Source: CAVLDP01 sp963661945 (lineage in GTDB: Bacteria > Bacillota > Clostridia > Lachnospirales > Lachnospiraceae). Taken from it: a stretch of 60,931 nt of DNA. This document shows positions 51,014 to 59,307 of this stretch, piece after piece. The stretch lies in assembly GCA_963661945.1 (NCBI GenBank), contig CAVLDP010000012.1, positions 1-60,931 on the forward strand. The letters run 5' to 3'. The notes under the pieces were generated by a model that did no database searches, was not told the DNA's origin, and saw nothing but the letters and a program-made list of their open reading frames with translations. Every line of letters begins with the position of its first letter. The stretch's first letter is position 1. Both the position numbers and the translations under genes were made by a program.

Positions 51014-52027
51014 CTATTCTGCGTCCTGGTGGGTCCAGTGCCGCCAATAGATTATAGCCTCATCCAACCAGGATTCTGCTTCTGTTCCAATGCCAAGTCC
51101 GATACCATGTGGCACTCTAAAATAACGCTGATAGACGTGCTCCACCTGGTTCTCCTTTAGAGCCTTGTGCAACACATCGGTGTGAGCTGCCGCTGGCACA
51201 AGCACATCCTGACCTCCCGCAAACATATAGACATTGGGATAGGATTCAGTAATCCAATTCTGCACGCAAATAGAATCACGGTTCTTACGCGTATTGAAGA
51301 TTCCAAACATAAAGAGATTGCATCGCTCTGAGAACCATATTCCAATCAATCCTTGCCAGATATTCCAATAAGGATGACGAATCCAGTGGTTCACATTGGT
51401 CCAAGGATAGCCCAAGATAATCGTTCCAGGCTTTGCTGTTTCATAGAAGCCATAGCCTTGCGCCTCAGAGCCGTAGATCCCCACAAGATTGCCTCCTGCA
51501 GAGAATCCGAGAAGAGCATAGCCTTCTGGATCAATATTTAACTCATCCGCATGTTCGTACATATAACGAACTGCCCTGGCCAGGTCATGCATCGGAGCCT
51601 TCTTGGAACAATGAAATCCCGTCCGATATTCTAACACCATAGCTGTATAGCCCATCTCGTTGATTCGTGCTGCCACCGGATATCCTTCGGTGTCCGTACA
51701 CAGATGCGCATATCCGCCGCCCGGACAGACAATCACAACCTTGGACTTCTCCTTGCGATCTGACTGGAAAATGGAGAGTCTGACCACCTCAAGTGCCTTC
51801 TTCTTGCGAATCTCTTCTGGCGTATAGAGGGGAACCTGGCGAAATCTTCCCTTGGATATGAGTTCCTTCTTGCGCTCTCGTCCCATCTTCTTGGCATTGG
51901 CCTTACGCTCCACAATCTCCATATGAATCAGGAGAAATAAAGTAAAGACAAAGGTCAAACCCAGATATATAAGAAATACTATGCCAAAGAACTGGCCCCA
52001 GCTATCAATGGTAAATGATATTGTCAT
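51014..52027 (-). CDS. Membrane-anchored alpha/beta hydrolase (esterase)
   Basis: A 337-residue protein with one N-terminal membrane helix (about 12-35) followed by a cytoplasmic or external hydrolase domain. The oxyanion region is VCPGGGYAHLCTDTEGYPVA and the nucleophile elbow is GFSAGGN (about 170-176); a histidine near the C-terminus (FRVPHGIGLG) completes a catalytic triad. This pattern fits the BD-FAE/acetyl-esterase group. Its stop precedes hypA directly (the two genes are adjacent without gap), suggesting one transcript. Confidence 0.82.
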   Translation of the reverse strand: MTISFTIDSWGQFFGIVFLIYLGLTFVFTLFLLIHMEIVERKANAKKMGRERKKELISKGRFRQVPLYTPEEIRKKKALEVVRLSIFQSDRKEKSKVVIVCPGGGYAHLCTDTEGYPVAARINEMGYTAMVLEYRTGFHCSKKAPMHDLARAVRYMYEHADELNIDPEGYALLGFSAGGNLVGIYGSEAQGYGFYETAKPGTIILGYPWTNVNHWIRHPYWNIWQGLIGIWFSERCNLFMFGIFNTRKNRDSICVQNWITESYPNVYMFAGGQDVLVPAAAHTDVLHKALKENQVEHVYQRYFRVPHGIGLGIGTEAESWLDEAIIYWRHWTHQDAE

Positions 52028-52372
52028 CTAACACGCCTCTATTTCTTTGATAATAAACTCGTTGCCTTGTACAAGATACGTATTCTCAGAACCGCAGTTT
52101 GGACAAACCTTGGCATGCTCAATCGTAGAGTAGGTCTGCTTGCAGTCCTCACAGAAGGTTACAGCCTTGATTGGCTCAATGATAAGACCGCAGCCCTTCA
52201 TAAGCTCTTCTCTCTCCACTGCCCATTTCCAAACATCCTCTAAGTATTCAGGAATAACAGTCGACACTTCGCCAAGCTGCAATGTAACAGAATTCACCTT
52301 GGTCAGTTCATTCTCCGCAGCCAGGTCCTTGATATTGTCAATCACATGGAACACAACGCCCATCTCATGCAT
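52028..52372 (-). CDS. hypA: Hydrogenase nickel incorporation protein HypA
   Basis: A 114-residue protein that begins MHEMG; the MHE start carries the nickel-binding His2 of the family. Two zinc CxxC pairs, CEDCKQTY and CPNCGS (about 75-97), form the structural zinc site. HypA delivers nickel to NiFe hydrogenases. No hydrogenase or other hyp gene is in the window, so it may serve genes elsewhere, or be used by the neighbouring oxidoreductase in some indirect way. Confidence 0.93.
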   Translation of the reverse strand: MHEMGVVFHVIDNIKDLAAENELTKVNSVTLQLGEVSTVIPEYLEDVWKWAVEREELMKGCGLIIEPIKAVTFCEDCKQTYSTIEHAKVCPNCGSENTYLVQGNEFIIKEIEAC

Positions 52373-52457
52373 AAGAAAAATCCTCCAATGTAGAAGTGGC
52401 GCACCAATAAAGGGTACGCCACTAAATCATAACATATTTTCGCCCAAAAATCTCGGC

Positions 52458-55280
52458 TTATACAGTCTGAGTTGTAGACTTCTTCACAAATGGTCTCTTC
52501 AGAGCCTGTGCTGCACCGTTTGGAAGGATATATTTCAGCTTATCCTCAGAACGACGCATTCTAGATGCCTCTGGAAGATCTCTGTTCAGATGAATTGCAT
52601 CAAACTCACACTTAGTTGTACATACACCACAACCGATACACTTGTTGTAATCAACTACAGAAGCACCACAAGAGAGACAACGAGCTGTCTCAGCCTTTAC
52701 CTGCTCCTCAGTGAAGGTAAGCTTAGGATCACGGAAGGAATCTTTGCCGATGTTCTCATTCTTACCTGGGTTCTGGCGACCAGTCTGATCATATCCTTCT
52801 GGAAGTGAGATATCATTCTTGTCAAGCTCTACATAATCATGAGGATTACGTCCAATGGTAAGTGAGCTATGTGGCTGTACGAATCTATGAATAGAGATTG
52901 CACCTTCCTTACCACAAGCAATTGCATCAATTGCGAAGCGAGGACCGTAGAACATATCACCACCAACGAAGATATCTGGTACTGTTGTCTGGAATGTCTT
53001 AGGGTCTGCAACTGGAGCTGGTCCACGGAATTCTACAGCTTCATCCTTGAGCAGGTCACCCCAAATTGTTCCCTGACCAACAGAGAGAAGTACATTAGAA
53101 CATGGAATGGTCATTGTATCATTCTCATCATACTTAGGATCGAATCTGCCTTCTGCATTCTTAACCTGAGTACACTTCTTAAATACGATACCGGTAACTA
53201 CACCGTTCTCATTTAAGATTTCCTTAGGACCCCAGCCACCCTGGAACTCGATGCCTTCTGATTCAGCAAGCTCGATTTCATCTGGAGTTGCTGGCATGAT
53301 ATCACGAGTCTCAAGAGATACCTGAGTGATCTTGGTAGAACCACAACGAACTGCTGTACGAGATACGTCGATAGCTACATTTCCACCACCGATAACAACT
53401 GTGTCACCAGTAAGCTTGAAGGTCTGATCATCAGTTACAGTATGAAGGAAATCAACACCCTTCATAACGCCCTTGGAATCCTCACCTGGTACATTGACAC
53501 CACGGCCGCCCTGGCAACCGATTGCAATGTAGAATGCCTTGTAACCCTGCTCACGTAATTCCTTCAGAGATACGTCCTTACCTACTTCTACGCCATTTCT
53601 GAATTCAACACCCATTTCCTTCAGGATGTCAATCTCAGCTGCAACAACGTCCTTCTCGATAACGAATGAAGGAATACCATAGGTAACCATACCACCCATC
53701 TTCTCGTTCTTCTCGAAGATAGTAGGCTTGTAACCTTTTTCAGCAAGATAGAAGGCACAAGAAACACCTGCTGGGCCACCACCAATGATAGCGATCTTCT
53801 GGTCGAATTCGCCCTGAACCTTAGGAACGACCTTCTTAGGGATATATCTTGTCTCAGCGTTAAGATCCTGCATAGCAATGAACTTCTTAACCTCGTCGAT
53901 TGCGATTGCCTCATCAACGGTTGCACGAGTACAAGCAGCCTCACAACGCTTGTTACATACATGTCCACAGATTGCTGGAAGTGGGTTGTTCTTCTTAATC
54001 AGAGCAAGAGCCTCTGTGTAACGACCCTGAGCAGCCATCTTCAGGTAACCCTGGATAGCGATATGTGCAGGACAAGCTGTCTTACATGGAGCTGTACCGG
54101 TTCTGTATGCCTCGATACGGTTGTTATCTCTGTAATCCCAATCCCAATCATCCTCGGTCCACTTCTTCTCATGAGGAAGCTGATGAACTGGGTAAGCAAC
54201 CTTGGAACCATCCTTCTTGCAGAGCTTCTGACCAAGCTTAGCAGCACCAGCTGGGCAATACTCTACACAACGTCCGCAGGCTACACACTTAGCAGGATCA
54301 ACCTTGGCTACGTATGCAGAACGTGACAAGTTAGGCGTATTGAAAAGCTGTGATGTACGAAGTGCATAACATACATTTACATTACAGTTACAGATAGCGA
54401 AGATCTTAGACTCGCCATCGATATTGGTGATCTGATGTACGAAACCATTGTCCTCAGCCTTCTTGAAGATCTCCATGGCTTCTTCCTTGGAAATGTAACG
54501 GCCGCCCTTATTTGTCTCAACAACATAATCAGCCATATCACCAACAGCGATACACCAATCCATAACGTCATCTGCACAACCCTCATCGAAAGTTGTACGA
54601 GAACGACGACAAGAACAAGGAGAAGCAGCATATTTGCCATCATACTTATCCATCCAATAAGAAATCTTCTCAAGAGAGATTGCTTCATTATTGTCTTCGA
54701 TAGCCTTCTCAACTGGGATAACGTGCATACCAACACCAGCGCCACCAAGTGGAACCATTGGTACGACCTTGCCAAGTGGAAGACGGCTCATATGGTTGAA
54801 GAACATACCCATCTCTGGATGCTCGCCAATAACATCAGCGTTCATGTTGGTAAACTCAGCTGAACCTGGTACGTACATTGGCAGAACCCATCTCTTCTCA
54901 TGATTTGGATTAGGCCACTTGTCCTCGTACTCATCCTCGTAGTTCCACTCGATAATACCGATCCATGAAAGATGATCTAAGATCTCCTGAACTCTCTCAT
55001 CAGAAAGTCCCATGGATGCAACATCCTTCTTAATCTCATCGAAAGTCTTAGGATGACGAATTGCCTCAAATGCAGCGAGTGCAAAATTAGCTTCCTCATC
55101 AGTTAGAAGTACAGCAAGTGCCCAATACTCAGGGTCTTCTGCTGTAATAGCCTGCTTACCAAGCTTAATTGGAATACGATCAGTGATACGCTTGCCAAGT
55201 TCAACGATTGGCTGACGAAGTGGCTCGCTAGGTGCGGTGGCACACTCTGGTCGTAATGGATATGGATCAAGTTTTGCCAT
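52458..55280 (-). CDS. Large iron-sulfur FAD/NAD(P)-dependent oxidoreductase (GltD/NfnB-like)
   Basis: A 940-residue multidomain protein. Residues 1-250 form a poorly known module ending in a cysteine-rich stretch (PCSCRR, then CNCNVNVC near 300). A 4Fe-4S motif CVACGRCVEYC follows at about 335. Then comes a GltD-like unit: the CKTACPAHIAIQGY and CGHVCNKRCEAAC cysteines, FAD loop IAIIGGGPAGVSCA (about 495) and NAD(P) loop VVIGGGNVAIDVS. The C-terminus has a further cluster CIGCGVCTTKC. It probably passes electrons between NAD(P)H and a ferredoxin-like partner. Strong promoter upstream; codon choice suggests high expression. Confidence 0.87.
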   Translation of the reverse strand: MAKLDPYPLRPECATAPSEPLRQPIVELGKRITDRIPIKLGKQAITAEDPEYWALAVLLTDEEANFALAAFEAIRHPKTFDEIKKDVASMGLSDERVQEILDHLSWIGIIEWNYEDEYEDKWPNPNHEKRWVLPMYVPGSAEFTNMNADVIGEHPEMGMFFNHMSRLPLGKVVPMVPLGGAGVGMHVIPVEKAIEDNNEAISLEKISYWMDKYDGKYAASPCSCRRSRTTFDEGCADDVMDWCIAVGDMADYVVETNKGGRYISKEEAMEIFKKAEDNGFVHQITNIDGESKIFAICNCNVNVCYALRTSQLFNTPNLSRSAYVAKVDPAKCVACGRCVEYCPAGAAKLGQKLCKKDGSKVAYPVHQLPHEKKWTEDDWDWDYRDNNRIEAYRTGTAPCKTACPAHIAIQGYLKMAAQGRYTEALALIKKNNPLPAICGHVCNKRCEAACTRATVDEAIAIDEVKKFIAMQDLNAETRYIPKKVVPKVQGEFDQKIAIIGGGPAGVSCAFYLAEKGYKPTIFEKNEKMGGMVTYGIPSFVIEKDVVAAEIDILKEMGVEFRNGVEVGKDVSLKELREQGYKAFYIAIGCQGGRGVNVPGEDSKGVMKGVDFLHTVTDDQTFKLTGDTVVIGGGNVAIDVSRTAVRCGSTKITQVSLETRDIMPATPDEIELAESEGIEFQGGWGPKEILNENGVVTGIVFKKCTQVKNAEGRFDPKYDENDTMTIPCSNVLLSVGQGTIWGDLLKDEAVEFRGPAPVADPKTFQTTVPDIFVGGDMFYGPRFAIDAIACGKEGAISIHRFVQPHSSLTIGRNPHDYVELDKNDISLPEGYDQTGRQNPGKNENIGKDSFRDPKLTFTEEQVKAETARCLSCGASVVDYNKCIGCGVCTTKCEFDAIHLNRDLPEASRMRRSEDKLKYILPNGAAQALKRPFVKKSTTQTV

Positions 55281-55351
55281 ATTTCATTCTCCTTTTTCAT
55301 AAAATACTTGAGTTCGTTAAAAATATAACAATGCCCCCTATAGGCATAGAT

Positions 55352-55381
55352 ATTATATATGCGTAAATCCAGCCTTGTCAA
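55352..55381 (-). promoter_or_regulatory. Promoter of the large oxidoreductase gene
   Basis: Minus strand TTGACA (55376-55381), 18 bp, TATAAT (55352-55357), about 70 nt before the start. AAGGAG precedes the ATG at 55280. Confidence 0.75.
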
Positions 55382-55442
55382 CGATTTTCTACACTAGTGT
55401 CCATAAAAAGACAATCGACCATAAAACATGCTTTCTGGAAAA

Positions 55443-55476
55443 CAAAAAATTCCGCGAACAAGTCTGTCCGCGGAAT
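55443..55476 (-). terminator. Terminator of the small FakA-tail-like gene
   Basis: ATTCCGCG/CGCGGAAT stem (55449-55456 / 55469-55476), extended by inner pairs, followed on the minus strand by TTTTTTGTTTT. Confidence 0.88.
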
Positions 55477-55490
55477 CTCATTTCTCATAA

Positions 55491-55748
55491 TTAGCCCTGC
55501 AGTCCTCTCGACTGGCGGTCCATATCCTCTACTACAATATCGTAGATCTCACCGAGGGATCTGCAATACTCGAGCACCTTCCAAGGCTCATTGGTGTGAT
55601 AATGAATCTTAATCAGGTCCTCATCACCACAAGCAAGCAGGCAATCGCCCTTGAAATGCTCTACGAAGTAATCATTGATCTCATCCTCATCGAGATCCTC
55701 TCCCTCAATCAATAACTGTGTATCATATCTGAACTCAATCTCTTCCAT
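55491..55748 (-). CDS. Small protein resembling the C-terminal part of FakA/YloV (DAK-like)
   Basis: From ATG 55748 (AAGGAG 7 nt upstream) the protein is 85 residues. It contains YDTQLLIEGEDLDEDEINDYF and LIKIHYHTNEPWKVLEYCRSLGEIYDIVVEDM, which resemble the ends of FakA/YloV and DegV-linked dihydroxyacetone-kinase-like proteins (…VHTNHPGEVL…). No kinase domain is present, so it is a stand-alone tail domain. Function is not known. Its promoter region has a palindromic operator. Confidence 0.65.
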   Translation of the reverse strand: MEEIEFRYDTQLLIEGEDLDEDEINDYFVEHFKGDCLLACGDEDLIKIHYHTNEPWKVLEYCRSLGEIYDIVVEDMDRQSRGLQG

Positions 55749-55775
55749 GGTTACACTCCTTTGTTTCAATTTTGT

Positions 55776-55790
55776 TAATCATTATGATTA
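55776..55790. promoter_or_regulatory. Perfect palindrome, candidate operator
   Basis: TAATCAT-T-ATGATTA, a 15-bp perfect palindrome, overlaps a TATAAT-like -10 (on the minus strand just upstream of it) in the 43-bp gap between the FKBP and FakA-tail-like genes. Confidence 0.45.
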
Positions 55791-55812
55791 TACACAAAAC
55801 TTCACAAACTGA

Positions 55813-56388
55813 CTACTCGTATACACCATTAATCGTCGTAGAGAAGATAACTGTCACACCCTGCAGGCTCTCGTGCCAATAATCATCTGGAAATGTCAGG
55901 TGCAAATCTACTGTATCACCAACATTTGCCCCAATCAGGCCATCTTCAAAGCCATCAATGAAAGAACCACTTCCAATTGTAAGATCCGTGCCTGCTCCAT
56001 TCGTGCTGCCAACCTCATCATTTGTCGTGCCATCCTCATTGTAAGCGACATAATCAATATTCACTGTGTCGCCCTCAGCAACAACATGACTCGTATCTGT
56101 ATTAAGTGTCTGATCAGAAGCAGAACTTGCATCCTCCTCAGAATCCACATCCTCTACATCAGCATCAGTCTCTGTCGTAGTGTCTGTCTCAGCTTCCGTC
56201 GTCACCTCATCCGTATCGCTTGCATCCGTATCACTTCCGCTAGTCTTCACCGTAACAATAACAAGCGCCACTGCAACAAGCGCAATCGCAAGACCAATTC
56301 CAATCTTCATAAGAAGTGCCTGTCTGGCCTGCTTGGCACGTTCCTTCGCGCGGCGTTGCTTTGCTAATTCCTTATTTTCCTTCTTCAT
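55813..56388 (-). CDS. Membrane-anchored FKBP-type peptidyl-prolyl isomerase
   Basis: From ATG 56388 (AAGGAG 6 nt upstream) the protein has 191 residues: a Lys/Arg/Ala-rich cytoplasmic segment, a membrane helix (GIGLAIALVAVALVIVTV), a Ser/Thr/Asp/Glu-rich linker of about 60 residues and an FKBP domain (GDTVNIDYVAYNEDGT, GSFIDGFEDGLIGANVGDTV, LTFPDDYW). The domain resembles that of trigger factor. It probably helps fold exported proteins. The acidic linker is very low in complexity. Confidence 0.85.
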   Translation of the reverse strand: MKKENKELAKQRRAKERAKQARQALLMKIGIGLAIALVAVALVIVTVKTSGSDTDASDTDEVTTEAETDTTTETDADVEDVDSEEDASSASDQTLNTDTSHVVAEGDTVNIDYVAYNEDGTTNDEVGSTNGAGTDLTIGSGSFIDGFEDGLIGANVGDTVDLHLTFPDDYWHESLQGVTVIFSTTINGVYE

Positions 56389-56425
56389 ACCATTCTCCTT
56401 ATTCATAAAACTCATCTCATCTTAT

Positions 56426-56458
56426 CAAAAAGGCCCCTGGATTTCCATCGCAGAGGCC
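56426..56458 (-). terminator. Terminator of the amino-acid permease
   Basis: Minus strand GGCCTCTG/CAGGGGCC stem (with a G-U pair), then TTTTT. It lies downstream of the 31-bp repeats, which are therefore transcribed as the 3' untranslated region. Confidence 0.75.
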
Positions 56459-56487
56459 ATAAATTCATAAAATGTTCATAAACATCT

Positions 56488-56606
56488 ACTTCACCGGCAA
56501 CATGGCGCCAACCAAACTACTTCACTGGCAACATGGCGCCAACCAAACTACTTCACTGGCAACATGGCGCCAACCAAACTACTTCACTGGCAACATGGCG
56601 CCAACC
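56488..56606. repeat. 31-bp tandem repeat (about 3.8 copies) at the permease 3' end
   Basis: Units begin at 56488, 56519, 56550 and 56581 and are almost identical (one C/T difference in the first). Each contains the palindrome GGCGCC. In the minus direction the unit at 56581 encodes the last codons of the permease (VGAMLPVK), the stop codon crosses the boundary at 56579-56581, and three further copies follow the stop. Confidence 0.95.
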
Positions 56607-57739
56607 GTCGCAAGAAGAGAACTTGCTACCACAAGGATCTGGAAGAAGATACCAGAGAACTTGCCGCAAATTGGCGTATTCCCCTCTCTTCTCTTAGAGC
56701 GATTATATGCCACAATAATTCCAATACCCGTGAGCACCTGAATTGCAGATGCCAGACGTGTAAATCCAACAAAGGACTGCAGGCCAACAAGGGCTAGAAG
56801 CAAGCAGGGAATAGAAGAAATGAGATAAGACTTCTTCAGTCCCCATTTGGTCTGCTCATGAACAATATCTCTAATATTCAGGGTGTTCGCCCAGAAGGAC
56901 GTCGATAGAGCAAGCAGGGAGAAAATGAAGCCAACAATTCCGACCCAGCCGCCAAGCGCATGTGAAAGATCCACCAATGCTCCATCCTCTGAGATTTCAT
57001 TGCCGCAAGCTAGCAGGGTCATGATTGTAATAATCAGAATCAGGCCAACATTGATGCCTGTTCCGGCTGCAATCGCGCCGCGAATTCGCTTGGTATCTCC
57101 CTTTAGGCCCTTCACAACCTGTGGCACACTCATAACCGCAGATAGGGAAAATGAAACCATACCATAGAGAGCAAGCATATTCGATGCTGCCACGAACTGA
57201 TTTGGCAAAGCATGGTGATCCGACAACATAGCTGCCACAAACAAAATCCCAATCACAATTACCATGGCAACAATCGAGATCTTCTCGCAGATTCCTACAA
57301 GCTTCATGCCAAAATTCACTACAAGAGCCGCCAAAATATAATAGAGAATCTTGCCAAGCCATATTGGAAGGTCAAACCAGGCCTCAAATACCGCAGCTGC
57401 TCCCGCGATAAATCCTGCAACATTAAGAAGAACGGAAAGTCCAAGAAAAACGAAAGCAATCCAGGTTGCTATGGTCTTAAGCTTCCCGGTAAATAATTCA
57501 TTTTCAAAACACTTAATAAACTGCGCACCCCCATTATTGTATGAAAGCTCTGCAATCATAAGGTGCATGATCAAATTCACTGTGTATACAAGTGCAATAA
57601 TCCAGAGCACATCTGTAAAACTATTTCTCGATGCAAGAAATGGCACCGAAAGAATACCAGATCCCACTCCATGTCCCACAATAATCGCCGTCGCCTCTAG
57701 AAAGGTCAACTCAGCTTCTGTCTTAATTTCCTTTGCCAT
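56579..57739 (-). CDS. Amino-acid permease of the aromatic amino-acid transporter type
   Basis: From ATG 57739 (GGAGAGG upstream) the protein has about 386 residues and around eleven membrane helices. The first helix holds the binding loop IIVGHGVGSGILSVPF, as in HAAAP/APC permeases. The long reading frame adds 41 N-terminal residues that overlap the upstream gene and look non-coding. The last 8 codons are within the 31-bp tandem repeat, so repeat changes could alter the C-terminus. The substrate is not certain. Confidence 0.85.
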   Translation of the reverse strand: MAKEIKTEAELTFLEATAIIVGHGVGSGILSVPFLASRNSFTDVLWIIALVYTVNLIMHLMIAELSYNNGGAQFIKCFENELFTGKLKTIATWIAFVFLGLSVLLNVAGFIAGAAAVFEAWFDLPIWLGKILYYILAALVVNFGMKLVGICEKISIVAMVIVIGILFVAAMLSDHHALPNQFVAASNMLALYGMVSFSLSAVMSVPQVVKGLKGDTKRIRGAIAAGTGINVGLILIITIMTLLACGNEISEDGALVDLSHALGGWVGIVGFIFSLLALSTSFWANTLNIRDIVHEQTKWGLKKSYLISSIPCLLLALVGLQSFVGFTRLASAIQVLTGIGIIVAYNRSKRREGNTPICGKFSGIFFQILVVASSLLATVGAMLPVK

Positions 57740-57743
57740 AATC

Positions 57744-58544
57744 CTATTCCTCTCCAAAATACTCATGAAAAAGCATCTCGATATCGCCTGTATTAAGCAC
57801 GGTTGCCTCCGTCTCGAAGGTGAATATGACATCTCGGCCCAGAAGAAAACCATTCTTCTCATAGGTCCTAATCTTCTTCACCGCGGCTCTTGCATAGGTT
57901 GGATCATCCATCTTGCCATCATGCTCCCAGTAGACTTCCCTCTGCAGCTTCTTCGAAAGAAGGGTAAAATCTGGGTAAACCGTACCATAGCCCCTCAAAT
58001 ACAGGGGCTTCTCATACTTATATGGAATACCATGATGAAGGAAATAATCCGCCAAAAGCTTCTCCGACTTCGAACGAACCCGCTCTCCTCTCTCTGTCAG
58101 GATCACCGGGCTCTCCTCTTGAAACGGCTTAGTCTCATAGCAAGTGGACTCCCACTCCATCACACGTTCCTCCCAGCTCTTCTCCACTGGTCGAATAAGT
58201 GTCTGCCTGGGCTCTGGCTCCGCCTCATAAATACTCGATATCAAATCATCTGCATAAAAAGCATGCAATTTCTCTATCAGTTTATATTCTTGCTCCGCAA
58301 TAGGCAACACTTTCTTCAGATACATCTTCTGGGCAAGCGATTGTGCCAAATCAGCCTGTTCCTTGCGAAGATATCTTCCGTTCTTCTCCCCCGGAAGAAC
58401 AAGGTAGCATTGCATGGAATCCTCCCCCTTCTTAAATACGCGAAGGCTCCCTTCTGGCGCCGCAGCAAGCCCCTCACGACAGATTGACATGATTCTCTCA
58501 AGTCTCTCTTCCTCATCTACAAGCATCGCTTCTAAACCGTACAT
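57744..58544 (-). CDS. Hypothetical protein with nuclease-like C-terminal domain
   Basis: From ATG 58544 (GGGAGGG upstream) the protein has 266 residues. The N-terminal half is helical with no recognised domain. The C-terminal half contains VRSKSEKLLADYFLHHGIPY, YPDFTLL and REVYWEHDGKM about 15 residues later. The E...PD...E arrangement resembles a PD-(D/E)xK nuclease fold. I do not recognise a named family, and no methylase is nearby. It is 4 nt from the permease start, suggesting one transcript. Confidence 0.6.
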   Translation of the reverse strand: MYGLEAMLVDEEERLERIMSICREGLAAAPEGSLRVFKKGEDSMQCYLVLPGEKNGRYLRKEQADLAQSLAQKMYLKKVLPIAEQEYKLIEKLHAFYADDLISSIYEAEPEPRQTLIRPVEKSWEERVMEWESTCYETKPFQEESPVILTERGERVRSKSEKLLADYFLHHGIPYKYEKPLYLRGYGTVYPDFTLLSKKLQREVYWEHDGKMDDPTYARAAVKKIRTYEKNGFLLGRDVIFTFETEATVLNTGDIEMLFHEYFGEE

Positions 58545-58706
58545 ATTATCCCTCCCCTTCTTAACAAAAATAATCTCAGCTTTTGGTTTGTCCATATCTT
58601 GTTGGTTAGTTTGCCTGGCGCCGGGCCGGGCGCGCCGTCCTCCTGGCCATGTGCAGTCCGACGAGGCGCCAATTACTAGACCAAGCGCCGTGGCGAGACC
58701 TACTTA

Positions 58707-59144
58707 GCTCTGTTCGCTGGCACCGTGCGCCGAGTGCTGGAGCGCTGGGGCTCAATTCGCTACCGCTGCGCGCCAAAACGGGCCTGGGCTCACTCTCTCA
58801 GAGATTCCTGCAAATTCCTGCGATATCTCTGCAAAATTTCTTGACCTTTTCAGAGATTTCCTGTGTTCAGGCTCTTTTCTCTGCTCGAAATTCTCTTCTA
58901 ATCAGAGAAATTGTCTATTCTCGCAAATATCTCTGAAAAATCCAGGGTCAAAAATCAGAGAGATCCCCAATTATCTCTTATATCTCTGATTTTCATCAAA
59001 AATCTTGCAGAGATATGCACCACAAATTCAATTTTCTCTGAAAGAAGCTTGATTTTTTGCAGAGATATGGCCAGATTTCCTGTCTTTCTCTGAAATAGGG
59101 CGCCAGCCAGGTCCCAAAGTGCTCGCCGAGTGCCATTCCAGCAT
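58707..59144. repeat. 438-bp direct repeat, copy A
   Basis: Line-by-line comparison shows this block is identical to 59308-59745, offset by 601 bp; the match starts at 58707 and breaks at 59145. It contains the full alternating half-site array and the first unit of the 41-bp repeat. Confidence 0.95.
58799..59092. repeat. Array of 12 alternating CAGAGA/TCTCTG half-sites, copy A
   Basis: CAGAGA begins at 58799, 58851, 58903, 58956, 59008 and 59060; TCTCTG begins at 58826, 58878, 58930, 58983, 59035 and 59087. Orientation alternates without exception. Each same-direction step is 52 bp (53 once). Bases after CAGAGA are mostly A or T, giving a consensus near KCAGAGAWWW. Sequences between half-sites are not related to one another. 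Confidence 0.9.
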
Positions 59145-59297
59145 TCGCCAAGTCCCAGAGCGCTCGCCGAGTACCATTACAGCATCCACCAAGTCCCAGA
59201 GCGCTCGCCGAGTACCATTACAGCATCCGCAAGATCCTGGAATGCTCGCCGAGTACCATTACAGCATCCGCAAGATCCTGGAATGCTCGCCGAGTGC
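59109..59297. repeat. 41-bp tandem repeat, first block (about 4.5 units)
   Basis: The start of each unit, GCTCGCCGAG, occurs at 59121, 59162, 59203, 59244 and 59285, exactly 41 bp apart. Units differ by a few substitutions (for example GTGCC/GTACC and TTCGCC/TCCGC). GC content is visibly higher than in the neighbouring array. Confidence 0.93.
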
Positions 59298-59307
59298 AGG
59301 GGCTGAG

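Noticed and set aside
57740..57862. 41-residue N-terminal extension of the permease
   Set aside because: It lies in the end of the upstream gene in another frame; the helix-rich protein begins at 57739 behind GGAGAGG.
57744..58544. Restriction endonuclease of a restriction-modification system
   Set aside because: Only a weak nuclease-like pattern is visible and there is no methyltransferase or specificity gene beside it.
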